Shown piece after piece: positions 49,318 to 57,418 of a DNA stretch of 64,000 bases. The translations under genes and the position numbers were made by a program. Where the stretch lies: the NCBI RefSeq assembly GCF_016862315.1, contig NZ_BOMS01000100.1, positions 33,438 through 97,437 on the forward strand, in the 5' to 3' direction. The notes beneath the pieces were generated by a model. The model searched no databases. It was not told the origin of the DNA and saw only the letters and a list, made by a program, of their open reading frames with translations. How positions within the stretch are numbered: the first letter of the stretch is position 1; every line of letters starts with the position of its first letter. The DNA comes from Actinoplanes palleronii. Its GTDB lineage: Bacteria > Actinomycetota > Actinomycetes > Mycobacteriales > Micromonosporaceae.

Positions 49318-49965
49318 GTGGCCGACGCGTACACCGTTTTCTGGGCGGGGCACCGCTGTGCCGGCGCTCGGACGCCGATCGCGGCGGGTGAGCCGCTGAC
49401 ATTGCTCTTCGGTGGCCCGCATCAGTCACTGCCGAGCTTCGCCAGAGCCAAGGTCGCGGCCGGTGACCTGATCTACCCGATCGCCGTGCACGCGCGGACC
49501 GTTTTCGTGCTGGGCCGGATGCGGGTCGCCGAGGTTCGCACGTTCACCGGCGACACCGTCGGCCGGCTGCACCAGGAGCACGTCGACCCGTATCCGCACT
49601 GGCGGTTCCTCGCGGACAGCTGCATGACCGAGGTGGTGATCGGCGCCGAGGGCACCACGCTGCGGCTGGACGCCGCGATGCCGGTCGACGTGCTGCGACG
49701 GCTCACCTACCGGTCGCAGCGGGGCAGTCGTACGGTCAAGCGCCTCGACGCGGACGGTCACCTCGTACGATCGCATGGTTTGCAGGGAGTTTATCGCCTG
49801 GACCCGGCATGCGCCGGTGACCTCGACGCGGTGCTGGCGCAGCCCGCGGGCCTGGTGGAGTGCGGTCCGCGCAGCGGCCGCGCGGAGGCGAACGCGCAGG
49901 TCAAGGCCGGAGCCGACGACGTGTTCTGGCGGACTTTCAGCGGGCCGGCCGCACCCGGTCGTTGA
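49318..49965 (+). CDS. Hypothetical protein (215 aa)
   Basis: GTG start. Beta-rich, no signal or membrane segment. The stretch RAKVAAGDLIYPIAVHARTV and VLGRMRVAEVRTFTGD recall RNA-binding ASCH/EVE-like barrels, where a small molecule or modified base is bound, but this resemblance is weak. The second half has TLRLDAAMPVDVLRRLTYRS and a C-terminal domain of unknown type. Possibly controlled by the divergent TetR protein. Third codon positions support coding. Confidence 0.7.
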   Translation: MADAYTVFWAGHRCAGARTPIAAGEPLTLLFGGPHQSLPSFARAKVAAGDLIYPIAVHARTVFVLGRMRVAEVRTFTGDTVGRLHQEHVDPYPHWRFLADSCMTEVVIGAEGTTLRLDAAMPVDVLRRLTYRSQRGSRTVKRLDADGHLVRSHGLQGVYRLDPACAGDLDAVLAQPAGLVECGPRSGRAEANAQVKAGADDVFWRTFSGPAAPGR

Positions 49966-49978
49966 GCGCGGGCGTCTT

Positions 49979-50878
49979 TCAGCCGACCGGCAGTACCTGG
50001 CTGTTGAGCGCGGGCGCCGGCTGCGGGTAGTGGCGGCGGACCGTGGCGGCGACGACGCGGTCGAGGGTGCGGTCGGGCAGGAGGCGGGCGGCGGCGATGA
50101 GCAGGGCGGCGTCGCGGCCGATCGTGTAGCGGGTGCGGGGGCGGCGGGCGGTCACGGCCTTCGCGACGACCCGGGCGGCCGCGTCGGCGGTCACCCCCGA
50201 GGACGTGCCCGCGTCCATCAGTGAGTTGATCGCCTGGACCAGGCCGCCGTAGCGTTCGTCCTGCTCCGGGGTCATCTGCGCGGCGAGCTGGTTGTTCGTG
50301 GCGATGCCGCGGGTGGCCATCTCGGTGCGGACGCCGCCCGGTTCGATCACGATCACCCGTACGCCGAGGGACGTGACCTCGCGCCGGAGCGCGTCGCTCA
50401 CCGCTTCCAGGGCGAACTTCGCGCCGGAATACGCGCCGTAGGTCGGCATGGCGGCCTTGCCACCGATCGAGCTGATGTTCAGCACCCGGCCCCGGCTGCG
50501 CAGCAGGGCCGGCAGCAGCGCCTGAGTGACGGCGATGTGCCCGAAAAGGTTCACCTCGAACACCCGGCGCCACTGCTCCATCGGCAACGCCTCGACCGGG
50601 GCGTTCACCTGGATGCCGGCGTTGTTGACCACGGCGTGCAGCGGGCGCGGGTCGGCGGCGACCCGCGCGGCGAGCGCGGCCACCTGCGCGGGCTCGGTGA
50701 TGTCGAGCAGGACCGGCTCGACGCCGGGTGACCGGATCGCGTCGGCGTCCCGGTCGCGCCGCACCCCGGCAAGCACGTGGAAGCCCCGGCGGGCCAGCTC
50801 GCGGGCGGTGGCCACGCCTATCCCGGTGGACGCGCCGGTCACGACGATGAGCTGCTGAGATTCCGCTGATGTTGTCAC
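49979..50878 (-). CDS. Short-chain dehydrogenase/reductase
   Basis: 299 aa, GTG 50878 (start inside the left operator arm). Classical SDR: NAD(P) motif VVTGASTGIGVATA, NNAGIQ, catalytic Ser in ISSIGGKA, YGAYSGAKFA with Tyr and Lys, and VIVIEPGGVRTEM. Probably NADP-dependent reduction of a carbonyl compound. Divergent from a TetR regulator, with the shared palindrome at 50870-50904, so it is probably repressed by that protein until a substrate-like ligand appears. The longer frame upstream (to 50923) would read through the operator and is rejected. Confidence 0.9.
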   Translation of the reverse strand: MTTSAESQQLIVVTGASTGIGVATARELARRGFHVLAGVRRDRDADAIRSPGVEPVLLDITEPAQVAALAARVAADPRPLHAVVNNAGIQVNAPVEALPMEQWRRVFEVNLFGHIAVTQALLPALLRSRGRVLNISSIGGKAAMPTYGAYSGAKFALEAVSDALRREVTSLGVRVIVIEPGGVRTEMATRGIATNNQLAAQMTPEQDERYGGLVQAINSLMDAGTSSGVTADAAARVVAKAVTARRPRTRYTIGRDAALLIAAARLLPDRTLDRVVAATVRRHYPQPAPALNSQVLPVG

Positions 50879-50904
50879 AGGCAACAATGTATGCGGTGAC
50901 AACA
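50870..50904. promoter_or_regulatory. Operator between SDR and TetR genes
   Basis: TGTTGTCAC (50870-50878) and GTGACAACA (50896-50904) are perfect 9-base arms around 17 bases. The left arm contains the SDR start codon; the right arm lies 37 bases before the TetR start. Ideal for repression of both genes by the TetR product. Confidence 0.65.
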
Positions 50905-50940
50905 ATGCTGTCAACGCCAACATCTGACTAGGATGGGCCC

Positions 50941-51537
50941 GTGCCCGCCTATCACCACGGAAATCTCCGCGCCACGCTGCTCGAGGCCGCCGAGCGCAGC
51001 CTGCGCGAGCACGGGGCGGAGCAGCTCTCGCTGCGGGAGCTGGCCCGCGAGGCCGGCGTCAGCCACGCGGCGCCGCGGCGGCACTTCGCGGACCGGCAGG
51101 CGCTGCTCGATGCCCTGGCCGAGACCGGTTTTGCCCGGCTGGACACCGAGCTGCGCGCCGCGCTCGCGACGGCCGGGGCCGACTTTCCGGTCCGGCTGCA
51201 CGCGGTGTCCGCGGCCTACCTGCGGTTCGCCACCGAGGACGCCGCGTTGCTCGACGTGATGTATGCCGGAAAGCACCGCGCCGACCGGGTCGCCGAGGCC
51301 GCCGCCGCACCGTTCGGGCTGCTCAACGATGTGATCAAAGACGGTCAGAAGCACGGCGCGATCGCGCCCGGCGACCCGCACCGCCCGGGAGTGCTGCTGC
51401 TGGCGACCCTGCAGGGCATCGCCGCGCTGACCAACGGCCGCCTGGTCATCCCGGAGCTGCTCGACGGCATCCTGGAGGCAGCAGTCGAGCAGTTCCTGGC
51501 CGGCCAAAGGACAGACGGCCAGAGAACAAGCGGCTAG
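50941..51537 (+). CDS. TetR-family regulator of the SDR gene
   Basis: 198 aa, GTG start. HTH at about 8-52 (HHGNLRATLLEAAERSLREH, ELAREAGVSHAAPRRHFADR), then a ligand domain of the WHG type found in many SDR-linked repressors. Divergent from the SDR gene with a perfect palindrome between. The C-terminus ends in a hydrophilic Gly/Gln/Arg tail with two near-repeats (GQRTDGQRTSG). Confidence 0.88.
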   Translation: MPAYHHGNLRATLLEAAERSLREHGAEQLSLRELAREAGVSHAAPRRHFADRQALLDALAETGFARLDTELRAALATAGADFPVRLHAVSAAYLRFATEDAALLDVMYAGKHRADRVAEAAAAPFGLLNDVIKDGQKHGAIAPGDPHRPGVLLLATLQGIAALTNGRLVIPELLDGILEAAVEQFLAGQRTDGQRTSG

Positions 51538-51616
51538 AGAACAGGCGGCCGATGACCAAGCGACCGATGAAACAAATGATGGAACAACAAAGACGCACGA
51601 GAAACAGGCAGCCTGA

Positions 51617-51636
51617 TTAACTATTAGGGCTCTTAA
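51617..51636 (+). promoter_or_regulatory. AT-rich symmetric element before ThuA-ricin gene
   Basis: TTAACTATTAGGGCTCTTAA is a 20-base AT-rich block flanked by TTAA at both ends in otherwise GC-rich DNA, about 85 bases before the start codon. It may contain the promoter -10 box or an operator for a secreted carbohydrate-active enzyme. No -35 box is convincing. Confidence 0.35.
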
Positions 51637-51653
51637 CCTTGCGACACACGGCA

Positions 51654-51720
51654 TCGATACCTGAGGATGAACGCCAGCGGCGCCGCCATCCCCCACTCAC
51701 CTTCGTCCTCGAGGTATCGA
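51654..51720 (+). promoter_or_regulatory. Leader stem-loop masking the ribosome site
   Basis: TCGATACCT (51654-51662) pairs perfectly with AGGTATCGA (51712-51720), and the stem continues inward with AGGA/TCCT and GA/TC. The 3' arm contains the GAGG ribosome site (51711-51714) just before the GTG at 51722. If formed in RNA it would block initiation. It may be a regulated leader; the trigger is unknown. Confidence 0.55.
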
Positions 51721-51721
51721 C

Positions 51722-53020
51722 GTGGCTAGAAAGATGCTCAAACGCGCCCTAGTGGCGACGATCGCCCTGCTCACCACGGTCGCCACCGGCCTGGTCGTGC
51801 GGACCACCGAAGCTGCCGCCGCCACACCCTTCAAGGTGCTCGCCTTCTACAACGGCACCTGGGACGCGGCGCACATCGACTTCGACAAAGAGGCCCGGGA
51901 CTGGTTCCCGAAAACCGGCGCCGCGAACGGTTTCACCTGGGAGGCCACCACCGACTGGAGCCGGCTCAGCACCAGTGGCCTGGCCGGTGTCCAGGTGGTG
52001 ATGTTCCTGGACGACGGGCCGCCGGCCGAACGCCGGGCCGCGTTCCAGCAGTACATGCAGAACGGCGGCGGGTTCCTCGGCTTCCACGTCAGCGCGTTCA
52101 CCACCGACGCGAACTCGTGGAGCTGGTACTACAACACGTTCCTCGGCTCCGGGAACTTCGCGACGAACACCTGGGGGCCGACCGCCGAAACCCTCAAGAT
52201 CGAGGATCGTACGCATCCGTCCACCGCCGGCCTGCCCGCGACGATCCAGTCGTCGGTCAGCGAGTGGTACTCGTGGAGCAACGACCTGCGCCAGAACCCG
52301 AACATCGACATCCTGGCCTCGATCGACGCGTCGAGTTTCCCGGTCGGCAGCGACCCGAACCAGCAGTGGCGCAGCGGCTTCTACCCACTGATGTGGACGA
52401 ACAAGAACTACAAGATGCTGTACGCCAACTTCGGCCACAACGGCATGAACTACGAGACCAACACGCGTACGTCGTCCACGTTCGCGAGCGCCCAGCAGAA
52501 CCAGTGGCTGATCCAGGGCCTGCAGTGGCTGGGCGGCCAGAGCCCGACCACGCCGACCACGCCGCCGACCACGCCCCCGGCCACCGGCCCGATCGACCCG
52601 GCCGCGTGGTACCCGGTGGTGAACAAGAACAGCGGCAAGTGCCTGGACGCCCGGTCGGCGGGCACGGTCAGCGGCACCGCGATCCAGCAGTACACCTGCA
52701 ACGCCTCGGCCGCGCAGCAGTACCAGTTCGCCACCACCAGCGGCGGCTACGTACGGATCAACCAGCGCGGCAACAGCGCACAGGCCCTCGACGTCACCGA
52801 CGTGTCGACCGCCGACAACGCCAAGATCCAGACGTGGACGTACGGCGGCGGTAACAACCAGCAGTGGCAGCCGGTCGCCGAGGGCGGCGGCTACTACCAC
52901 TTCGTCAACCGGAACAGCGGCAAGTGCCTGGACGTGCCCGGCGCCAGCCTGGCGGACAGCGTTCAGCTCGTGCAGTACACCTGTAACGGCACGGCGGCAC
53001 AGAGCTTCCGAGTTTCATAG
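51722..53020 (+). CDS. Secreted ThuA-domain protein with ricin-type lectin domain
   Basis: 432 aa, GTG start. A Sec signal (LKRALVATIALLTTVATGLV, ending about residue 34) leads to a ThuA-like amidotransferase-fold domain (about 37-270: FKVLAFYNGTWDAAHIDF, GGGFLGFHVSAF, WSWYYNTFLGS, HPSTAGLP). A Thr/Pro linker (SPTTPTTPPTTPPATGP) follows, then a ricin-B/CBM13 domain (about 296-432) with GKCLDA, ALDVTD and GKCLDV repeats. The ThuA part resembles secreted proteins found with glycan metabolism. Enzymatic activity unknown. A bidirectional terminator follows. Confidence 0.88.
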   Translation: MARKMLKRALVATIALLTTVATGLVVRTTEAAAATPFKVLAFYNGTWDAAHIDFDKEARDWFPKTGAANGFTWEATTDWSRLSTSGLAGVQVVMFLDDGPPAERRAAFQQYMQNGGGFLGFHVSAFTTDANSWSWYYNTFLGSGNFATNTWGPTAETLKIEDRTHPSTAGLPATIQSSVSEWYSWSNDLRQNPNIDILASIDASSFPVGSDPNQQWRSGFYPLMWTNKNYKMLYANFGHNGMNYETNTRTSSTFASAQQNQWLIQGLQWLGGQSPTTPTTPPTTPPATGPIDPAAWYPVVNKNSGKCLDARSAGTVSGTAIQQYTCNASAAQQYQFATTSGGYVRINQRGNSAQALDVTDVSTADNAKIQTWTYGGGNNQQWQPVAEGGGYYHFVNRNSGKCLDVPGASLADSVQLVQYTCNGTAAQSFRVS

Positions 53021-53032
53021 TCGTACCGGAAA

Positions 53033-53076
53033 GGGTGGTCCGGGAAAACCTGGACCACCCACCTCCGTCAGTTTTT
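53033..53076. terminator. Bidirectional terminator
   Basis: GGGTGGTCC (53033-53041) pairs with GGACCACCC (53052-53060) with GG/CC further in, around AAAA; TTTTT follows at 53072-53076. It serves the secreted ThuA gene and the convergent dehydrogenase. Confidence 0.75.
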
Positions 53077-54105
53077 GATCAGAACCTTGAGCGCCTCGCG
53101 GCCGGCCATCGCCTGATAGCCGGCCGGCACCTCGTCGAGCGAGACGGTCCGGTCGAAGACCTTGCCGGGCTGGATCCGGCCCTCGAGGATGTCCGGCAGC
53201 AGCTCCTCGATGTACGCGCGGGCCGGCGCCACCCCGCCGGTGATCGTGACGTTGCGCATGAAGACACCGAAGTCGGCCGGGATCGACGGGTACTGCGGTG
53301 CGCCGACCCGGCTGATCGTGCCGCCGGCCCGGACCACGCCGAGCGCGGTCGTGATGGCGTCCTCCAGGCCGACGCACTCCAGCACGGTGTGCGTGCCGTC
53401 GCCGCCGGTCAGCTCCTTGACCTTGGTGATGCCCTCCTCGCCACGCTCCGCGACGACGTCGGTGGCGCCGAACTCGCGGCCGAGATCGGTGCGGTCCTTG
53501 TGCCGGCCCATCAGGATGATCCGCTCGGCGCCGAGTCGCTTGGCGGCCAGCACCGCGGAGAGCCCGACGGCACCGTCCCCGATGACCGTGACGGTGGTCC
53601 GCTGGCTGACGCCCGCCGTGACCGCGCAGTGGTGCCCGGTCGGGAAGACGTCCGAGAGGGTCAGCAGCGACGGCAGCAGCGCCGAGTCCTCGCCGACCGG
53701 CAGCTTCACCAGCGTGCCCTGCGCCTGCGGCACGCGGACCGCCTCGCCCTGCCCGCCGTCGACGCCGGGCGAACCCCAGCCGCCGCCGTGCCGGCACGAC
53801 GTCTGCAGCCCCTCCAGGCAGAAGTCGCAGGTGTTGTCGGCCCACACGAACGGCGCGACCACGACGTCACCGGCCCGGAGCCCGCTGACGTCCTTGCCGA
53901 TCTCCTCGACCACACCGAGGAACTCGTGGCCGATCCGCCGGCCCTCGGCCGATGCCGGTCGAGATCCGCCGTAGGGCCACAGGTCGCTGCCACAGATGCA
54001 GGACCGCAGCACACGTACGACAGCATCGGTCGGCTCGCGCAGCGTCGGATCGGGCACGTTCTCCACGCGGACGTCGCCGGCACCGTAGATCAGAGTTGCT
54101 CGCAC
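53068..54105 (-). CDS. Zinc-dependent alcohol dehydrogenase
   Basis: 345 aa. MDR family: zinc ligands in RSCICGSDLWPYGG and GHEFLG, Rossmann motif TVTVIGDGAVGLSAV. The structural zinc loop keeps three cysteines in NTCDFCLEGLQTSC; the usual first Cys is missing, so that site may be incomplete. GTHTVLECVG and GGTISRVGAP are family typical. Substrate not evident. Stand-alone unit; the 194-base gap to the next gene (54106-54299) shows only the ribosome site of the methyltransferase and no clear operator. Confidence 0.9.
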   Translation of the reverse strand: MRATLIYGAGDVRVENVPDPTLREPTDAVVRVLRSCICGSDLWPYGGSRPASAEGRRIGHEFLGVVEEIGKDVSGLRAGDVVVAPFVWADNTCDFCLEGLQTSCRHGGGWGSPGVDGGQGEAVRVPQAQGTLVKLPVGEDSALLPSLLTLSDVFPTGHHCAVTAGVSQRTTVTVIGDGAVGLSAVLAAKRLGAERIILMGRHKDRTDLGREFGATDVVAERGEEGITKVKELTGGDGTHTVLECVGLEDAITTALGVVRAGGTISRVGAPQYPSIPADFGVFMRNVTITGGVAPARAYIEELLPDILEGRIQPGKVFDRTVSLDEVPAGYQAMAGREALKVLIKN

Positions 54106-54299
54106 GATAACTTCTTTCTTCCGTTCATCACTCCTGGTACTGCTCCGACGCTACGGCCGGAGGCGCGCCGCAAGGAGGTTCTGCCATTACCGGGCAGCCG
54201 CCCGCATGCCGCCGATAGCCAGTCTCCGATGAACGATTCGGCCGCCGATCTCCGATACCATGCCATCGTCATCGGCGAATCGTCCGTGAAGGAGCCGGA

Positions 54300-55115
54300 G
54301 TGAGCAGCGAAAACGCACCGTTCACAGTGGATGCCACGACGCCCCACCCGGCGCGGCGCTACGACTACTGGCTCGGCGGCAAGGACAACTTCCAGGTCGA
54401 CCGGGACGCGGCGGACGCGATCGAGAAGCAGTTCCCGACCGTGCGGCTGCTCGCGCAGGAGAACCGCTGGTTCCTGCACCGCAGCGTGCGCTTCGCCGCA
54501 CAGGAGCTCGGCATCCGGCAGTTCCTGGACATCGGCACCGGCATCCCGACCAGCCCCAACACTCACCAGGTCGCGCAGGAGGTCGATCCGGCGGCCCGGA
54601 TCGTCTACGTGGACAACGACCCGCTCGTGCTCGCCCACGCGCGCGCCCTGCTGACCGGCACCCCGCAGGGCCGGACCGCCTACATCGACGCCGACCTGCG
54701 CGAACCGGGCAAGATCCTGCACCACGCGGACACCGCCGCCGCGCTGGACTTCACCGAGCCGGTGGCCCTGATGATGCTCGCGGTGCTGCACTTCATCAAG
54801 GACGAGGAGAACCCGCGCGCCATCGTCGACACCTTCGTCGACGCCCTCCCGGACGGCAGCCTGGTGGTCGTCTCGCACGGCACCGCGGAGCACGTGACCG
54901 CGGAACAGGCCGCCCGGATCGGGCGGGCCGACGCCAGTCAGGCGCGGGTGCGTTCCGGAGTCGAACTGGCCGCGCTGTTCGCCCGCCCCGACCTGCACCT
55001 CGTCGAGCCGGTCACCTCGATCTCCCAGTGGTGGGCGGAGGCCGCACCGCAGCCGCGCCCGTCCGTCGCCGACGTGGCGATGAACGGCCTGGTGGCCCGC
55101 GTCATCCGGCGCTGA
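54300..55115 (+). CDS. DUF574-family SAM methyltransferase
   Basis: 271 aa, GTG start with AAGGAG 5 bases before. Signature of the DUF574 (SAM-dependent methyltransferase) family abundant in Streptomyces and Micromonosporaceae: HPARRYDYWLGGKDNFQVDR, QFLDIGTGIPTSPNTHQVAQ, RIVYVDNDPLVLAHARALL, VALMMLAVLHFI. The substrate of the family is unknown in most cases. Alone here, convergent with the ketopantoate-reductase-like gene after 6 bases. Confidence 0.92.
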   Translation: MSSENAPFTVDATTPHPARRYDYWLGGKDNFQVDRDAADAIEKQFPTVRLLAQENRWFLHRSVRFAAQELGIRQFLDIGTGIPTSPNTHQVAQEVDPAARIVYVDNDPLVLAHARALLTGTPQGRTAYIDADLREPGKILHHADTAAALDFTEPVALMMLAVLHFIKDEENPRAIVDTFVDALPDGSLVVVSHGTAEHVTAEQAARIGRADASQARVRSGVELAALFARPDLHLVEPVTSISQWWAEAAPQPRPSVADVAMNGLVARVIRR

Positions 55116-55121
55116 CCGGGT

Positions 55122-55973
55122 TCACCCGGCACGCAGCTGGTCGGCCAGCCGCTGGTAGGCGGCGGCCGCACCGGGTGAGGAGTCGGCCAGCCCGCTGTTG
55201 GTGGCGACCGAGCTGCGCAGGAAGCGCCGCAGCACCGGCACGAGCAGCCCGGCCGGCAGCGTGCGCAACGCGGCGAACCCGCCCGGGACCGGCACGGCCG
55301 GCAGGCTCTCCCGGATCCGGTGGAGCAGGGCGCGGACCGCGGCCGGATCGGCGGCCAGCGCGGCCGGGCCGCCCGCCGCCAGCACCGCCTGCCCGAGCGG
55401 CATCTCGAACGCGGCGTGCGTCCGGAGCCAGGCGTCCATCCGCGGCTCCGCCTTGGCGTTGAACCCGGCGGCACGGAACGCCCGCACGATCCGGGTCAGG
55501 CGCGGGGTGGTGCGACCGCCGGGTTCACCGATCGGCATCGGGACGAAGCGCGCCGCCAGGCCGGGCGCCCGGTGCCGGACCACGTCGCCGTCCATGGTGC
55601 CGCCGACCGTGGGGAAGCCGAGCAGCACCCGCCCGGCGCCGAGCACCGCGTCCAGCGGCGCCGCGCCGCCCGCCCAGTTGAACAGGGACAACACGTCGCC
55701 ACCGACGCCGGCGAGGTTCTCCAGCACCGCGTCCACCTGGTGGGTGCGGACCGGGACGGCGATCAGGTCGTAGTCACCGGCCGGGTGCTCGACCACCGGC
55801 ACCGGCACCCGCCGCACGACCGGACTGTCCCCCGCCGCGAGCTGCACACCGTGCCGGCGCAGCGCGGCCAGGCGCTCCCCGCGGGCGAGTAGTTCCACGT
55901 CGTGTCCGGCCTCGTGCAGCCGGACGGCGAACTGACTGCCGGTGACCCCGGCGCCGTACACGAGCAGCTTCAC
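55122..55973 (-). CDS. Ketopantoate-reductase-like oxidoreductase
   Basis: 283 aa. N-terminal Rossmann domain (KLLVYGAGVTGSQFAVRLHE, then ARGERLAALRRHGVQL) and a helical C-terminal domain as in ApbA/PanE proteins. The classical lysine of PanE near the middle (KxxxxN) is not clearly present, so another substrate than ketopantoate is likely. Divergent from the TetR gene at 56029 with a 29-base palindrome between, so it is probably the main target of that repressor. Confidence 0.83.
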   Translation of the reverse strand: MKLLVYGAGVTGSQFAVRLHEAGHDVELLARGERLAALRRHGVQLAAGDSPVVRRVPVPVVEHPAGDYDLIAVPVRTHQVDAVLENLAGVGGDVLSLFNWAGGAAPLDAVLGAGRVLLGFPTVGGTMDGDVVRHRAPGLAARFVPMPIGEPGGRTTPRLTRIVRAFRAAGFNAKAEPRMDAWLRTHAAFEMPLGQAVLAAGGPAALAADPAAVRALLHRIRESLPAVPVPGGFAALRTLPAGLLVPVLRRFLRSSVATNSGLADSSPGAAAAYQRLADQLRAG

Positions 55974-55988
55974 GGCACTCCCTCATTC

Positions 55989-56017
55989 ATACGTTCGTTT
56001 GAATCAGACGTACGTAT
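55989..56017. promoter_or_regulatory. 29-bp near-perfect palindromic operator
   Basis: Arms beginning ATACGT (55989-55994) and ending ACGTAT (56012-56017) are symmetric over 29 bases, with 4 mismatched pairs at most including the centre (half-site ATACGT-N-CGT-N-TGA). It lies midway between the divergent reductase and TetR starts, matching autoregulation plus control of the reductase. Confidence 0.7.
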
Positions 56018-56028
56018 AGTAAGCACCC

Positions 56029-56670
56029 ATGGCAGCACCCGACACCCGCACCCAGTTGCTCGACGCGGCCGAGCACCTCTTCGCCGAGCGCGGCTATCGG
56101 GGCACGTCGATCCGCGCGGTCACCGAGCGCGCCGGGGCGAACCTGGCTGCGGTCGGCTACCACTTCGGCTCGAAGGCGGAGCTGCTCGGCGCGGTGGTCC
56201 GCCGGGTGCTCGAGCCGATCAACGCCGCGCAGAGCGCCGGGCTCGACCGGCTGCTCGCCCGGACCCCGGACCCGGCGGTCAGCGACCTGGTCGAGGCGTT
56301 CGCGGGTCCGCTCTTCGACGAGATGCCGGCCGGCGACGAGGGCGGCGCCCGGACGTCCCGGCTGATCGTGACGATCCTCGGCGACCCGGCCGAGGAGGTC
56401 CGCGCCTGGACCGGCCCGGCCGAGGCCACCGTCCGCGACCGCTTCCTGGCCGCCTTCGCCCGCGCGCTGCCCGGCCTGCCGCCGGAGGAACTGTGGTTCC
56501 GGCTCCGCGGCGTGCTCACCGTGACCGCGATGGACCGCGCCGACGTTTACCAGCAGCACCCGACGGACTGCCAGCCCCCGGCCGCGGCAGGCAACGCGGC
56601 CCGCCGCTGGGCCATCACCTTCCTGACCGCCGCCATGAGCGCCCCACCGACCAGAGCGGCCAGCGAATAA
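56029..56670 (+). CDS. TetR-family regulator
   Basis: 213 aa. HTH at about 5-55 (LDAAEHLFAERGYRGTSIRA, TERAGANLAAVGYHFGSKAE), C-terminal domain of the CerR/YdcR-like type with FAGPLFDEMPAG and LRGVLTVTAM. Probable repressor of itself and the divergent ketopantoate-reductase-like gene through the 55989-56017 palindrome. Confidence 0.88.
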   Translation: MAAPDTRTQLLDAAEHLFAERGYRGTSIRAVTERAGANLAAVGYHFGSKAELLGAVVRRVLEPINAAQSAGLDRLLARTPDPAVSDLVEAFAGPLFDEMPAGDEGGARTSRLIVTILGDPAEEVRAWTGPAEATVRDRFLAAFARALPGLPPEELWFRLRGVLTVTAMDRADVYQQHPTDCQPPAAAGNAARRWAITFLTAAMSAPPTRAASE

Positions 56671-56721
56671 ACCGCGCGATGAGCGCCCCACCAACCAGAG
56701 CCGCCAGCTCGGAAGCCGCCG

Positions 56722-57333
56722 CTACCCCATCGGCTGCTCGATGAAGTTGCGCAGCACCAGGGCGTTGCGGGCCTGAATCAACCGGCCGCCCTCCCCGATC
56801 CGGCCCAGCTGCACCGCCGCCAGGCCCAGCTTCCCGATGAGGTCCGCGATCCGGTCGCCGACGGCCGGGACGTCGGACGCCACGAAGATGACCCGCCGGC
56901 CCACCGCCGGGTCGAGCTCGGCCGCGAGGATATTCGCCGGCAGCTGGTTGAACGCCTTGACCACCTCAGCGCCGGGCAACTGCTCGGCCGTGTAGTGACT
57001 AGAGAGCCGCCCGCGCAGGATCTCGTCCGCGTTCGGCGTGAAGTACGCGTTCGTGGTGTCGACCACGATCTTCCCGGTCCAGTCCGGCCGGGACCGGCCG
57101 AACTCCTCGACCGCCGGGAACGGCACGGCCATGAAGATCACATCGCAATCCAGCGCCTCCGCGAGCGCGACCGGCTGCACCGCCGGGCCGAGGGCTGCGG
57201 CGACCTCGCGCAACGACTCCGGCCCCCGGGTGTTGGCGATGGCGACCTCCACCCCGGCCCGGGCGAACAGCCGGGCCAGCGCCGATCCGATGTTTCCGCT
57301 GCCGACGATCGCGTACCGCGTCGCTGTGGTCAT
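56722..57333 (-). CDS. NADP-binding oxidoreductase, F420-reductase-like
   Basis: 203 aa, ATG 57333 chosen at the start of the Rossmann fold (ATRYAIVGSGNIGSALARLF). The family includes F420H2:NADP oxidoreductase and similar small reductases (IVVDTTNAYFTP, EVVKAFNQLPANI, VIFVASDVPAV). The longer frame from 57396 would read through the operator and is rejected. Divergent from the MarR gene with an 18-base-arm palindrome between, so it is probably induced when MarR binds a ligand or is oxidised. Confidence 0.86.
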   Translation of the reverse strand: MTTATRYAIVGSGNIGSALARLFARAGVEVAIANTRGPESLREVAAALGPAVQPVALAEALDCDVIFMAVPFPAVEEFGRSRPDWTGKIVVDTTNAYFTPNADEILRGRLSSHYTAEQLPGAEVVKAFNQLPANILAAELDPAVGRRVIFVASDVPAVGDRIADLIGKLGLAAVQLGRIGEGGRLIQARNALVLRNFIEQPMG

Positions 57334-57348
57334 GCCCGCCTCCGATGT

Positions 57349-57398
57349 GGTTAACGTGTGAACTAAAACGTAGACAGCAGTTGGTTCACATGTCAACC
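57349..57398. promoter_or_regulatory. MarR-type operator, 18-base arms
   Basis: GGTTAACGTGTGAACTAA (57349-57366) and TTGGTTCACATGTCAACC (57381-57398) are inverted arms with three mismatches around 14 bases. Each arm is itself partly symmetric (GGTTAAC; GTTCACATGTCAAC), as in tandem MarR sites. It separates the reductase and MarR starts. Confidence 0.7.
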
Positions 57399-57418
57399 AG
57401 ATCGGTAGGATGGCCGCT

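Noticed and set aside
57333..57396. Longer N-terminus for the F420-reductase-like protein, starting at 57396
   Set aside because: It would translate through the MarR operator and adds residues that precede the Rossmann fold without any family match.
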